From Nitrospira sp. (lineage in GTDB: Bacteria; Nitrospirota; Nitrospiria; Nitrospirales; Nitrospiraceae), in NCBI GenBank assembly GCA_024998565.1, contig JACOEM010000001.1:580485-644484 (forward strand): a DNA stretch of 64,000 bases, read 5' to 3'. The translations under genes and the position numbers were made by a program. The notes below the pieces were generated by a model, which did no database searches, had not been told where the DNA came from, and worked only from the letters and a program-made list of their open reading frames with translations. Positions 42,394 through 51,335 of this stretch are shown piece after piece; positions within the stretch are counted from its first letter, which is position 1, and every line of letters begins with the position of its first letter.

Positions 42394-43416
42394 ATGGGGT
42401 CTGGGAAAGGATTAGTGCTTGTCACCGGCGCCGCCGGATTTATCGGGTCTCATGTGAGCCGGCGATTGCTCGATCGTGGCGACACCGTGCTCGGTCTGGA
42501 CAATCTGAATGACTACTACGACGTGCGCCTCAAAGAGGCGCGGCTCGCGCGCCTGAGTTCTCATCCCCAATTTCAGTTCGTCAAACTGGATCTGTCCGAT
42601 CGTGCGGGGATGGCGGCGCTTTTTGAGCAGCATGCCATTCGGCGCGTGGTGCATCTGGCGGCGCAGGCCGGCGTCCGGTACTCCCTGGTCAATCCGCATG
42701 CCTACACCGCCAGTAACATTGACGGGTTTCTGAACATTCTCGAAGGCTGTCGGCATCACAAGGCCGAGCACTTGGTCTATGCCTCCACGAGTTCGGTGTA
42801 CGGCGGCCACACGAAGATGCCGTTCTCAGTGCACGACAATGTCGATCATCCCGTGTCGCTCTACGCCGCGACCAAGAAGGCGAACGAACTCATGGCGCAT
42901 TGTTATGCGCACCTGTATCGCTTCCCGATTACGGGATTACGGTTCTTTACTGTCTACGGGCCCTGGGGCCGTCCGGATATGGCATTGTTTCTCTTTACGA
43001 AGGCGATTCTGGAAGGAAAGCCCATCGACGTGTTCAACCACGGGAAGATGCAGCGTGACTTTACCTATGTCGACGATATCGCCGAAGGAGTGTTGCGCAC
43101 GCTTGATCGGCCCGCTCAAGCCGACCCGGCCTGGGCGAGTGACAACCCCGACCCCGGCAGCAGCTCCGCACCCTATCGGCTGTACAACATCGGCAATCAC
43201 CAGCCGGTCGAACTGCTGCGATTTATCGAGGTTCTGGAACAGACGCTGGGCATGAAAGCCCAAAAGAACTTCCTCCCTCTCCAGGCCGGCGACGTGCCTG
43301 CGACCTATGCCGATGTCGCGGATCTCATGCGTGATACGGGCTTCAAGCCCGCGACCTCTATCGAGACCGGCATCGCCCGCTTCGTCCAGTGGTATCGGGA
43401 GTACTACAAAGTGTGA
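42394..43416 (+). CDS. UDP-glucuronate 4-epimerase type NAD-dependent epimerase
   Basis: 340 residues from ATG 42394, AAAGGAAGGGAG RBS. Rossmann motif [19 protein letters not shown] after strand 2, catalytic SSVYG with Y-x-x-x-K as YAATKKANE, and the CapI/UDP-GlcA epimerase signatures [19 protein letters not shown] and [13 protein letters not shown]. Makes UDP-galacturonate for capsule or LPS sugars. No glycosyltransferase neighbours. The repeat element lies just upstream. Confidence 0.92.
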   Translation: MGSGKGLVLVTGAAGFIGSHVSRRLLDRGDTVLGLDNLNDYYDVRLKEARLARLSSHPQFQFVKLDLSDRAGMAALFEQHAIRRVVHLAAQAGVRYSLVNPHAYTASNIDGFLNILEGCRHHKAEHLVYASTSSVYGGHTKMPFSVHDNVDHPVSLYAATKKANELMAHCYAHLYRFPITGLRFFTVYGPWGRPDMALFLFTKAILEGKPIDVFNHGKMQRDFTYVDDIAEGVLRTLDRPAQADPAWASDNPDPGSSSAPYRLYNIGNHQPVELLRFIEVLEQTLGMKAQKNFLPLQAGDVPATYADVADLMRDTGFKPATSIETGIARFVQWYREYYKV

Positions 43417-43878
43417 TGGCATGCGGAGCGCGTGCTCCTGCAGCGGTTCTCCAGGGAGGTGGTTGAGGAACTCGTCAGGCCCACTCGGCCACCTCCGACA
43501 CCCACCTGATCGCGTATTGCGACAACAGCCAGTAGAGTTCCTTGAACCCGTGCACGCGTTTGACGCTATCCATGCAGAGGGATGCGTGACGACGGGTGCA
43601 ATGGCCTCTGGTTACTCGGTCGTGTGAATGTGATGTTCCGGGGTTCCCGCCAGTGGCGGATCGTTCCTCCTCCTTGCAGTTCTGCGACGCGGTTCCATTC
43701 TGCTGTCGATAGGCGCAATCAATCCGTCCCGGCCAATTAAGATGAGTCGCGCGGCGCGGCGTCTCGAGCCGTTGCGAGCCGACTTGTCCGGGATGCTGAG
43801 TCGGGACTTGTTGTGGCTGAGAGTATGGAGTAAATTGGAAATAAAGCTCCCCTCTCTATGCAAAGGGCGTCAGTGGAC
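43417..43878. other. 462-base intergenic region
   Basis: Between the epimerase and a small exported protein. The plus ORF at 43307-43627 and minus ORFs lack family features and RBS. AT-rich sequence near 43835 (GAGTAAATTGGAAATAAAG) probably holds the promoter of the next gene. Nothing else recognised. Confidence 0.3.
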
Positions 43879-44280
43879 ATGAGCAGAAATGGAATGATTC
43901 TGTCGTTAGTCGCAGCAGGATGGCTGGTGCTGGCCGGGCAAGGTCTTGCACTGGCTGAAGCGCCTTCGACTGAGACAGCGGCCTGGAGTGAGTTGCGCAG
44001 CCAATCATCGAACGTCTTGTCCCAGGCCCCTGCAACGGGCGAGAGGCAAGTCGATCTCTTTCGGCAGACGCCCACCTTGAGTGGTCGTGTGCAGGTCAGC
44101 GAACAGACCCTGATCCCGTATGTGGGGGCCGGATTCGGCGGGGGATACGTGACGGAGCGGGATCGAGCCCTCGGTCCCATGCCGGGAGTTCCACAGCAAA
44201 ACCTCTTGGGCGATTCGTTAGGCTTGGGCAAGGGCATGATGCCGAACGAGTTTCAGATGGGTATTCGCATTCCGTTTTAA
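43879..44280 (+). CDS. Small exported protein, outer-membrane-like
   Basis: 133 residues from ATG 43879 (an ATG at 43858 adds seven). Signal peptide MILSLVAAGWLVLAGQGLALAEA. Mature part starts PSTETAAWSELRSQ; ends IPYVGAGFGGGYVTERDRALGPMPGVPQQNLLGDSLGLGKGMMPNEFQMGIRIPF, with a terminal Phe as in barrel strands, but too short for a barrel. Unknown function. Confidence 0.55.
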   Translation: MSRNGMILSLVAAGWLVLAGQGLALAEAPSTETAAWSELRSQSSNVLSQAPATGERQVDLFRQTPTLSGRVQVSEQTLIPYVGAGFGGGYVTERDRALGPMPGVPQQNLLGDSLGLGKGMMPNEFQMGIRIPF

Positions 44281-44337
44281 GTCCTGCCGGTTGCGTCGCT
44301 GCACTACAGCCTGAATCATCCATTCCGGTTTAAGTGA

Positions 44338-45009
44338 CTAAAAGAGCCGACGGGCGAGGTCTGCCGGGTCGACTCCATCCAGCGTTGAAAAGACCAGGTG
44401 CGCCTCCGCTAGTTGGGATGCCGGGTAGGTCGTCGCAACGGCGAGGACGCGCATGCCCGCCTTCAGGCCTGCCAGAACTCCCGCCCGAGAATCTTCGATC
44501 ACCAGACATTCGCTCGCCTTGAGCAAGGGTGGGCGGGGCATGCGTGCGTTCAGCTGCCTGAGGGTGAACTCATAGATCGCCGGGTCCGGTTTGCCGACGG
44601 CGCAGTCATCCGCGGACACAATCACCTCAAACGCCTGTTCGATGGGTGTGCCGGTGAGCGCGGCAAGGATCTGCTCTCGTCGGCCGCCGGATGCCACTGC
44701 CAGACGGTACGCTGTGGCTGCGCGCTGCACGAACCCGGTGACCCAGGGAAACAATGCCGGTTTATGCAGGGCGGTATGTTGGCGGAACAAGCCGGCCTTT
44801 CGTTCGATAATCCCGGCGTGAATCGCCGGGTCGCACATTCCGTCCCGTTTTTCGAGTAATGCGGCTGCACAGGTTCGTTCATCCATCCCCAGGTAGGTCC
44901 CGTAGTATTCCTCCTTGCTCAGGCTGAGTCCCGCTTCGGCCAACGCCTGCTGAAAGCAACGCAGGTGGGGCGTTTCATCGTCGGCGATCACGCCGTTGAA
45001 GTCGAACAT
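44338..45009 (-). CDS. HAD-superfamily hydrolase (beta-phosphoglucomutase/phosphatase type)
   Basis: 223 residues from ATG 45007-45009. Motif I MFDFNGVIADDE (nucleophile Asp and the second Asp replaced by Asn: DFN), motif II LAVASGGRREQI, motif III VGKPDPAIYEF, motif IV VIEDSRAGVLAGLKAG. The family usually begins LRAIIFDFNG. A CTG at 45019-45021 with AGGGAGG 5 bases upstream would restore that start (MRAIMFDFNG). The in-frame ATG at 45009 has the RBS 17 bases away. Diverges from the antiporter gene. Confidence 0.85.
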   Translation of the reverse strand: MFDFNGVIADDETPHLRCFQQALAEAGLSLSKEEYYGTYLGMDERTCAAALLEKRDGMCDPAIHAGIIERKAGLFRQHTALHKPALFPWVTGFVQRAATAYRLAVASGGRREQILAALTGTPIEQAFEVIVSADDCAVGKPDPAIYEFTLRQLNARMPRPPLLKASECLVIEDSRAGVLAGLKAGMRVLAVATTYPASQLAEAHLVFSTLDGVDPADLARRLF

Positions 45010-45187
45010 GATGGCGCGCAGAGCGGCCTCCCTGGTTCATGTTGTCCTACGCGGTGCGCGCTACTCTACCCGAGCGCGGGTGGTCGGACAAGCGGAACTC
45101 CTTGTCCCGCCGAGGTCCCTACGGTATGCTGCGTCACGACAACGTGTCGAGACCCGTTCGCAACCACAATCCCATTCACATGACACA

Positions 45188-47212
45188 ATGAGTGACTACG
45201 CAGTTCTCGGCGATCTCTTGGTGATCTATGCGGTGTCCACTGCGGTGGTCTTCGTGTTTCATCAATTTCGCCTGCCGTCGATCGCCGGATTCCTGGTGGC
45301 CGGTGCCCTGATCGGTCCCCATGGGTTGCATCTGATTCCCGATGTGTCGCAGGTGCAGGTCCTGGCTGAGATCGGGATCGTGTTGCTGCTGTTTACGATC
45401 GGGATGGAATTTTCCTCCGCGCACTTTGCGGCTGCCCGGCGCATTCTCATGGTTGCCGCGCCGGTTCAAACGGGGGGCGTCCTGGTCCTGGCATTGCTCG
45501 GAGCTCTGGCGGTGGGTCTCTCGTATCAACAGGGGATTTTCTGGGGCTTTCTCCTCTCATTAAGCAGCACGGCCATCGTGCTGAAAGCCCTTTCAGAACA
45601 GGGGGAGAGTGATTCGTTTCACGGTCGCGCCACCGTTGCGATTCTGATCTTTCAGGACCTTGCCGTCGTTCCGATGATGCTGGTCACGCCGATCCTGGGT
45701 ACTCCGAGCGGGAGTGCGATGGGGACGGTACTGATGACTTTGGTCAAGGCGGCGATTGTGGTCGGGTTGATCGTTGCGGCCGCTTGGTATCTCGTGCCGC
45801 GGCTCCTGCGTCATATCGTGCGGAGTCGAAGCCGTGAGCTGTTTCTGCTCTCGATCATCGTGCTCTGCCTCGGGATTGCCTGGCTGACGTCGCTGGGCGG
45901 ACTTTCCCTCGCGCTCGGTGCGTTTATCGCCGGGTTGGTCATTTCTGAATCCGAGTACAGCCATCAGGCGCTTGCCGAGGTCCTGCCCTTCCGTGACAGT
46001 TTCAATAGCCTGTTCTTCGTGTCGATCGGCGTCTTGATGGACATGCGGGTGGTGCTGGAGCATCCCTTCATTGTGCTGGGCCTCTTGCTGGCGGTCCTTG
46101 TCGGAAAACTGATCACCGGGAGCGGGGCGATGGTGGCGGCCGGGGCTCCGCCCAGATCGTCGGTGTTGGTCGGGGTGGCGCTCGCGCAGGTCGGCGAATT
46201 CAGTTTCATCCTGGCGCAACAGGGGCAGGATGCCGGTTTGTTCACCGGCGATCAGTATCAGTTATTTCTGGCGGTGTCGGTGTTGACCATGGTGGTGACG
46301 CCGTTCTTGATGCAATGGTCGCCCGATCTGGGGCGACGGATCGAAGCGATGCAGCGCGTCCGGGGCTGGATGCCGACCCGTACCGCCGCGCATGTCGAGC
46401 AGCTGGAAGGTTCCCAGATCCGGATCAAAGACCATGTCATTATTGTGGGCTACGGGCTCAACGGTCGAAACCTCGCCCGCGTATTGAGCGAAACCGAAAT
46501 CCCGCATGTGGCCCTGGACCTGGACGGCGAAACGGTGCGCCGCGAGGCGCGTCATGGCGTGCCGATCTACTACGGCGACGGCTCGAATGCCAACGTGCTT
46601 CGGCATATGAAGATCGATGACGCCAAAGTGCTGGTCGTGGCCTTGTCCGATCCGTTCACGGCCCGGAGAACGGTGAAGGTGGCCAAAGGATTAAATCCGA
46701 AGCTCCACATCGTCGTGCGGACGCGCTATTTGAGAGAGTTGGAAGAGTTGCATCAACTGGGTGCGGACGATGTGGTGCCGGAAGAGTTCGAAACGTCGAT
46801 CGAAATCTTTGCCCTGGTGCTGCGCACCTACAGTTTGCCGCAGGAATTCGTGGCACGAAAAGCGGAGCAAATCAGGCGAGAAGGGTATGCGTTGTTGCGG
46901 CGGAGCGAGATGCCGGAGCTGGCTCATCATCTCCGCGGGGGGACGTTGACCGATGTCGAAGTGGAAACCTGCCGGATCGATGACGAGGCTCCGGCAGTAG
47001 GAAAGTCGCTGACAGAACTCTCCATTCGCCCACGGACCGGCGCATCGGTGATCGCCTGGACTCGCAGCCAGGTCACCCAATCAAATCCGTCTGAAACCGT
47101 GCGCCTGCAGGCCGGCGACGTCGTCACATTGCTCGGCTCCCGCGACCAGATTCGTCGGGCCATGGCGCTCTTGAACGAGCCTAACCACGGCACGAGTCAC
47201 CAACTCACATAA
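45188..47212 (+). CDS. CPA2 monovalent cation:proton antiporter (KefB/YbaL-type)
   Basis: 674 residues from ATG 45188. About 12 membrane helices (residues 8-400) with the Na_H_Exchanger pattern: GFLVAGALIGPHGLHLI, LLLFTIGMEFSSAH, LSSTAIVLKALSE, GRATVAILIFQDLAVVPMM. Then TrkA-N (RCK) about 415-540 (DHVIIVGYGLNGRNLARVL) and TrkA-C (about 560-660). K+ efflux antiporter controlled by nucleotide binding. No ancillary KefG/F gene adjacent. Divergent from the HAD gene. Confidence 0.92.
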   Translation: MSDYAVLGDLLVIYAVSTAVVFVFHQFRLPSIAGFLVAGALIGPHGLHLIPDVSQVQVLAEIGIVLLLFTIGMEFSSAHFAAARRILMVAAPVQTGGVLVLALLGALAVGLSYQQGIFWGFLLSLSSTAIVLKALSEQGESDSFHGRATVAILIFQDLAVVPMMLVTPILGTPSGSAMGTVLMTLVKAAIVVGLIVAAAWYLVPRLLRHIVRSRSRELFLLSIIVLCLGIAWLTSLGGLSLALGAFIAGLVISESEYSHQALAEVLPFRDSFNSLFFVSIGVLMDMRVVLEHPFIVLGLLLAVLVGKLITGSGAMVAAGAPPRSSVLVGVALAQVGEFSFILAQQGQDAGLFTGDQYQLFLAVSVLTMVVTPFLMQWSPDLGRRIEAMQRVRGWMPTRTAAHVEQLEGSQIRIKDHVIIVGYGLNGRNLARVLSETEIPHVALDLDGETVRREARHGVPIYYGDGSNANVLRHMKIDDAKVLVVALSDPFTARRTVKVAKGLNPKLHIVVRTRYLRELEELHQLGADDVVPEEFETSIEIFALVLRTYSLPQEFVARKAEQIRREGYALLRRSEMPELAHHLRGGTLTDVEVETCRIDDEAPAVGKSLTELSIRPRTGASVIAWTRSQVTQSNPSETVRLQAGDVVTLLGSRDQIRRAMALLNEPNHGTSHQLT

Positions 47213-47221
47213 CCCGGTCGG

Positions 47222-48310
47222 TTAACTTCTCCAGCGAAGCGTCACGCGGTCTTTCAGCGGATGGTCTAAGGGACGTCCGGTTTGGACGGCGGTGAGATGG
47301 GCGGCTTTCAGTTTGTAGTACCACTTGGCGGGCGTATCGGCGTCATCGATCAGCATGAGCGCCGGTTTATATTTCAGCCCCACGGCTTGCCGCTCCATCG
47401 CCTGCTTGTCCTGCTTCATGAAGATGTTGGCGAAATAACGAAACAGCGGCTTGGCAAAGGGCAGCCAGGGAAGGATGTTCCAGGCCGCGGCAAAATCGAT
47501 CCGGCATTGTTGCTCGCCCACGGGCGTGACCGTGGCGCGCGAAGAGACGTACATCGAACCGCATTGTACGAACTCGAAGCGTTGATTGGGGAGCACAAAG
47601 TCGATGGTCGTCGTCAAGGGCCCGCCGTAGAGCCGGTTGAGGAGCTTATAGGGTCCGCTGTTCTTCGACGGCGCATGGGGAACCATGCGAAACCCGTTCG
47701 GGATGGGCTCGAAGGTTTTCGCTTTATCGTGCATGCTGGCTTTGGTTCGCCACCAGGAGCTCTGGTGCACAAAGGGACCGTGGGCCGGGTCCATGAGTCC
47801 GACGATGCCGTCGTCGATCGTGCAGTCCAGAATCGTCGAGATCTGGATCATGCGATAGGGTTCGGACGGGAGCGGGAGACGCGGGAGTTCCGGAACCGGT
47901 TGTTTCGGCTGTTGCGGATCAGGGAGAAACACCCAGACATATCCGTCCTGATCCTGGCAGGGATACGAGGTGATGCCGATCTTTTCCGGTTGAAGCGGGG
48001 ACCCTTCCACGAGTGCCGGAATATGGCGGCAGCGGCCGCAGGTATCGAACTGCCATCCGTGGTAGGCGCATTCGACGCGCTCTCCATCAAACTGTCCGAA
48101 CGAAAGCGGCATGCCGCGATGCGGGCAAATGTCGCGCATGGCCGCCACCTGGCCCTGCTTGTCACGGCAGACGAGAATCGGTTGTCCTAACATGACCTGG
48201 GTTTGCATCTGGCCGACTGACAGAGCCGTGCTTGTGGTGGCTGGATACCAGAAGCCGAAGAGCGGGGCGCTCTTACTCGGTTTGAGTTCGGTGATGAGGT
48301 CTGTGCTCAT
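47222..48310 (-). CDS. Rieske non-heme iron oxygenase (PaO/VanA-like)
   Basis: 362 residues from ATG 48308-48310. The Rieske [2Fe-2S] centre is CPHRG...CAYHGW: CxH at ICPHRGMPLSFGQFDG and CxxH at ECAYHGWQF. The catalytic domain has the DPAHGPFVHQSSWW iron-binding region (His/Asp). A hydrophobic C-terminal segment (NILPWLPFAKPLFRYFANIF) could anchor it. Substrate unknown; no reductase nearby. Divergent from the DsrE gene. Confidence 0.88.
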   Translation of the reverse strand: MSTDLITELKPSKSAPLFGFWYPATTSTALSVGQMQTQVMLGQPILVCRDKQGQVAAMRDICPHRGMPLSFGQFDGERVECAYHGWQFDTCGRCRHIPALVEGSPLQPEKIGITSYPCQDQDGYVWVFLPDPQQPKQPVPELPRLPLPSEPYRMIQISTILDCTIDDGIVGLMDPAHGPFVHQSSWWRTKASMHDKAKTFEPIPNGFRMVPHAPSKNSGPYKLLNRLYGGPLTTTIDFVLPNQRFEFVQCGSMYVSSRATVTPVGEQQCRIDFAAAWNILPWLPFAKPLFRYFANIFMKQDKQAMERQAVGLKYKPALMLIDDADTPAKWYYKLKAAHLTAVQTGRPLDHPLKDRVTLRWRS

Positions 48311-48547
48311 GAGTGATGCAGTCGCCGGGTTTGGCGCGGTGCGTGAGATGTTCGCCGCCGAATGGACTATAACGGCGGGCCCGCAACAGGTCAAGCAATC
48401 GGCAGTCTAGGGCGAAGGCGGCACGATCCTGACGGCCAAGCCGCGCTTCTGATCCCGCGTTTCTTGACAAGAAAAAGAAGCGGAGACTATAGTCAATTTC
48501 CATTGCACGCGACTCCATTTCCAGACTCCGAGAGGCGAGGTACCCGC

Positions 48548-49078
48548 ATGACAACCGCACAAATCGAGCCCACGGCTGCGCTGGCGGAACTCCGCGAGTC
48601 GAAGGCGGATCGTGTCACGATCGTGCTCCTCAGCGGAGACCTCGATAAAGCCATGGCCGCCTTCATCATCGCCACCGGCGCGGCAGCGATGGGCATGCAG
48701 GTCACGGTGTTCTTTACGTTCTGGGGCCTCAATACGATCCGTAAGAAAGGCGCGAGCAGCTCCGCGTCTGACTGGCTGCGTCGGATGTTCGGGTTCCTCA
48801 ACAAGGGCGGAGCCGATACGTTGCCCCTCTCGCGTTTTCATTTCTGGGGGTTGGGCACGAAGATGATGCAAGTGGTGATGAAGCAGAATCGTATGCCGGG
48901 CGTGCCGGAGCTCATGCAGATGGCGCTGGACCTCGGTGTCCGGTTCATCGCCTGCACGACGACGATGGGTCTGATGGGCATCACGAAAGATACGTTGATC
49001 GACGGGATCGACCAATTTGCCGGTGTGACCACCTACTTGGCCGAGGCCAAGCAGGGCAGCGTCAATCTGTTTATTTAA
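48548..49078 (+). CDS. DsrE/DsrF/DrsH-like family protein
   Basis: 176 residues from ATG 48548; the upstream open frame has no similarity. Opening VTIVLLSGDLDKAMAAFIIATGAAAMGMQVTVFFTFWGLN, later KQNRMPGVPELMQMALDLGVRFIACTTTMGLMG with the conserved cysteine. DsrE-type proteins act in sulfur transfer or as peroxiredoxin-like carriers. TusA-like gene follows 23 bases later and a terminator closes the unit. Confidence 0.88.
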   Translation: MTTAQIEPTAALAELRESKADRVTIVLLSGDLDKAMAAFIIATGAAAMGMQVTVFFTFWGLNTIRKKGASSSASDWLRRMFGFLNKGGADTLPLSRFHFWGLGTKMMQVVMKQNRMPGVPELMQMALDLGVRFIACTTTMGLMGITKDTLIDGIDQFAGVTTYLAEAKQGSVNLFI

Positions 49079-49101
49079 GCGAGGGGCTGAGGAGCGGCAC
49101 G

Positions 49102-49344
49102 ATGCAGGCTGATGTGAAACTCGATACGCTCGGGTATTTTTGCCCGATGCCGATTATTCTGACGTCCAAGAAAATCAAGGAACTGACGACCGGTCAGGTG
49201 CTGGAAATCGTGTCGGACGATGAAGGCATCAAGAAGGATATGCCGGCCTGGTGCGAGACGACCGGCCACGAAATGGTGGGGCTCGAAGAGGAGCAGAGTG
49301 CTTCCAAGCGGATCTATAAGGCCTTCGTCAAGAAAACCAAGTAG
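49102..49344 (+). CDS. TusA-like sulfur carrier protein
   Basis: 80 residues with the family core LDTLGYFCPMPIILTSKKIKEL: the CPxP sulfur-relay cysteine is present. Then LEIVSDDEGIKKDMPAWCETTGHE. TusA carries persulfide sulfur between desulfurase, DsrE-type proteins and acceptors. Partner is likely the preceding DsrE product. Confidence 0.92.
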   Translation: MQADVKLDTLGYFCPMPIILTSKKIKELTTGQVLEIVSDDEGIKKDMPAWCETTGHEMVGLEEEQSASKRIYKAFVKKTK

Positions 49345-49387
49345 GGGCAGCGACAGGCGCGCGAACGCGGGGCCGTCCAGTTCAGTA

Positions 49388-49424
49388 AAGCCGGAGGGCA
49401 TGATTACCAGCCTCCGGCTTTTTT
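49388..49424 (+). terminator. Rho-independent terminator after the DsrE-tusA unit
   Basis: AAGCCGGAGG and CCTCCGGCTT form a 10-bp stem (about 49388-49397 and 49411-49420), ending in TTTTTT. Confidence 0.88.
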
Positions 49425-49483
49425 GTTGTCTCGGACTTTCAGGGTAAGCGGGGCGGACCGGGTTGAGTGAGAGAGGGAACGTC

Positions 49484-51046
49484 GTGAGCCAGGTTGTTGA
49501 ATGCGTCCCGAATTTCAGCGAGGGACGGAACTCCGAGGTCGTCGATGCGTTAGCCGGAGTGGTCCGCTCAGTGCCCGGTGTCGTCCTGTTGGATGAAACG
49601 AAGGATCCGGACCACCACCGGGCCGTCGTGACCTTCGCCGGCCGGCCCTACGCGGTGGCCGAGGTGGCTTATCAGATGGCGCGGATGGCCTCCCAGTTGA
49701 TCGATCTCCAAAACCATCACGGCGAACATCCGCGCGTCGGGGCGACGGATGTGATGCCGTTTGTGCCGATTCGTGGCGTCAGTATGCAGGATTGTGTGCA
49801 ACTGGCTCGCATGGTCGGCCAGCGTATCGGAAATGAGTTGAAAATCCCGGTGTTTCTATACGAACAGGCGGCGACCAAGCCTGAACGGAGACAGCTGGAG
49901 TGGATTCGTAAGGGTGGCTTGAAGGGACTGGCGGATCGGATGGCAAGCGACCCTGCGTGGGTGCCGGACTTCGGCCCGAAGCAACTGCACCAGACGGCCG
50001 GGGCCACGGTGGTGGGAGCGCGATGGCCGCTGATCGCCTTCAACGTGAATCTGAAGAGCCGCGATCTGTCGGTTGCCAAGGCCATCGCCAAGGTGGTGCG
50101 CCAGTCTAGCGGCGGGCTCCCGTTCGTCAAAGCGATCGGCGTGGAACTGAAAAGCCAACAACTCGTACAGGTGTCGATGAACCTGACGAACCATGAAGAG
50201 ACCCCGCTCCATGTCGTGTTTGCGGCGGTGCAGCGGGAAGCGGCGGCTCGTGGTGTGGAGGTGGCGGGCACAGAGATCGTCGGGTTGGTGCCCGAACAGG
50301 CGCTCATGGAGACGGCGCAGCAGGCCCTCTGTCTCAACCAATTCGATGGACGGCAGGTGCTGGAATCGCGATTGGACCGTCCCGAATCGCGGGAGGCAAT
50401 CGGGCGGATGGCGGCGTCGCAGCCGATGAAGGAGCAGACGCCGTCGCCCACGAAGGTCGGGGCGCCGGACGGGAAGATGCCGGAGCATCAGGGACAAACC
50501 GGCGGCAGCGCGGGGGCCCAGTCGGCGGCGTTTGCGGCCGGGTTGGGGATGATGGTGGCAAAGCTGACTCGCGCGCGTGCGGTTGAAACGCGTTTATCCG
50601 AAATTTGCACCCGCTTTCATGAGTTGGCGCAAGCGGATCGAGATGCCTACGCACGGGTACTCCAGGCGAGAAAGCTTCCGATCACCCATCCTGACCGTCC
50701 GCTCCAACTCTCATCGAACTTGCTGGGGGCGATAGAGACGCCGTTGGAAATTGTGAAGTTGTCCTGTGAACTCATTCCATTGCTGCGGGGCCTCCTGACG
50801 CACACGAAACCGGAGCTTCAACCGGATCTGAAGATGGGCCTTCGTCTCGCCGATGCCGTCATCGACGGGTGCCTCGGAATGGTGGAGGAGAACATGAAAA
50901 TTCAACCAAATCAGCTACTTATTGCCTCGATTCGGGAGCGATTCTCCGTTGCGGAACAAATGCTTGTGGATGCGAAATCGCTATGCTACACTCCGCCCTT
51001 CGATTCGTGGGCCCAAAACATGTTGAATATTCTGAAACTTCGGTGA
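49484..51046 (+). CDS. ftcD: Bifunctional glutamate formiminotransferase / formimidoyl-THF cyclodeaminase
   Basis: 520 residues from GTG 49484 (AGAGGGA upstream; a TTG at 49463 adds seven). Residues 1-300 are the formiminotransferase: VECVPNFSEGRNSEVVDAL, DPDHHRAVVTFAG and HPRVGATDVMPFVP. Residues about 340-520 are the cyclodeaminase (FTCD_C), mostly helical, ending DAVIDGCLGMVEENMKI... A linker rich in Pro/Gln (about 305-335) joins them. Bacterial fused FTCD is less common than separate genes. No hut genes nearby. Confidence 0.93.
   Translation: MSQVVECVPNFSEGRNSEVVDALAGVVRSVPGVVLLDETKDPDHHRAVVTFAGRPYAVAEVAYQMARMASQLIDLQNHHGEHPRVGATDVMPFVPIRGVSMQDCVQLARMVGQRIGNELKIPVFLYEQAATKPERRQLEWIRKGGLKGLADRMASDPAWVPDFGPKQLHQTAGATVVGARWPLIAFNVNLKSRDLSVAKAIAKVVRQSSGGLPFVKAIGVELKSQQLVQVSMNLTNHEETPLHVVFAAVQREAAARGVEVAGTEIVGLVPEQALMETAQQALCLNQFDGRQVLESRLDRPESREAIGRMAASQPMKEQTPSPTKVGAPDGKMPEHQGQTGGSAGAQSAAFAAGLGMMVAKLTRARAVETRLSEICTRFHELAQADRDAYARVLQARKLPITHPDRPLQLSSNLLGAIETPLEIVKLSCELIPLLRGLLTHTKPELQPDLKMGLRLADAVIDGCLGMVEENMKIQPNQLLIASIRERFSVAEQMLVDAKSLCYTPPFDSWAQNMLNILKLR
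50964..50992 (+). promoter_or_regulatory. Internal promoter for rpsU within ftcD 3' end
   Basis: TTGTGG (50964-50969), a 17-base spacer, TACACT (50987-50992), with TGC before the -10 (extended -10). It lies inside ftcD about 80 bases before the rpsU ATG. Confidence 0.5.
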
Positions 51047-51069
51047 AAGAGAGTCGAAGGTAGCTGACA

Positions 51070-51264
51070 ATGGAAATTAAGGTTTTCAATAACAACGTCG
51101 AAAAAGCCCTGAAGGTCGCCAAGAAGAAATTGGCGGGCGAAGGATTGTTCCGCGAACTGAAGCGCCGCCGCTACTATGAAAAGCCGAGCGTTCGGAAGAA
51201 GGCGAAGGAGCGAGAAGCTCAGCGCCGCCGGCAGAAGTGGCTCGCGAAGAGACGGCCCGAATAG
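51070..51264 (+). CDS. rpsU: 30S ribosomal protein S21
   Basis: 64 residues, very basic. MEIKVFNNNVEKALKVAKKKL, then FRELKRRRYYEKPSVRKKAKEREAQRRRQKWLAKR: the S21 pattern. GAAGGTAG upstream. It starts 23 bases after ftcD; an internal promoter is likely. Confidence 0.96.
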   Translation: MEIKVFNNNVEKALKVAKKKLAGEGLFRELKRRRYYEKPSVRKKAKEREAQRRRQKWLAKRRPE

Positions 51265-51335
51265 ACGTCAGGCGTTCGTTCCCTCCGACGACTAGTTCGA
51301 CCATTCCCAGTTAAATTCCCCGCTCCGGCAGATTC

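Noticed and set aside
43307-43627. Plus ORF after the epimerase
   Set aside because: Mostly an out-of-frame copy of the epimerase 3' end; no RBS.
44996-45187. N-terminal extension of the antiporter ORF
   Set aside because: No membrane helix or similarity, and it overlaps the divergent HAD gene; the ATG at 45188 fits the family start.
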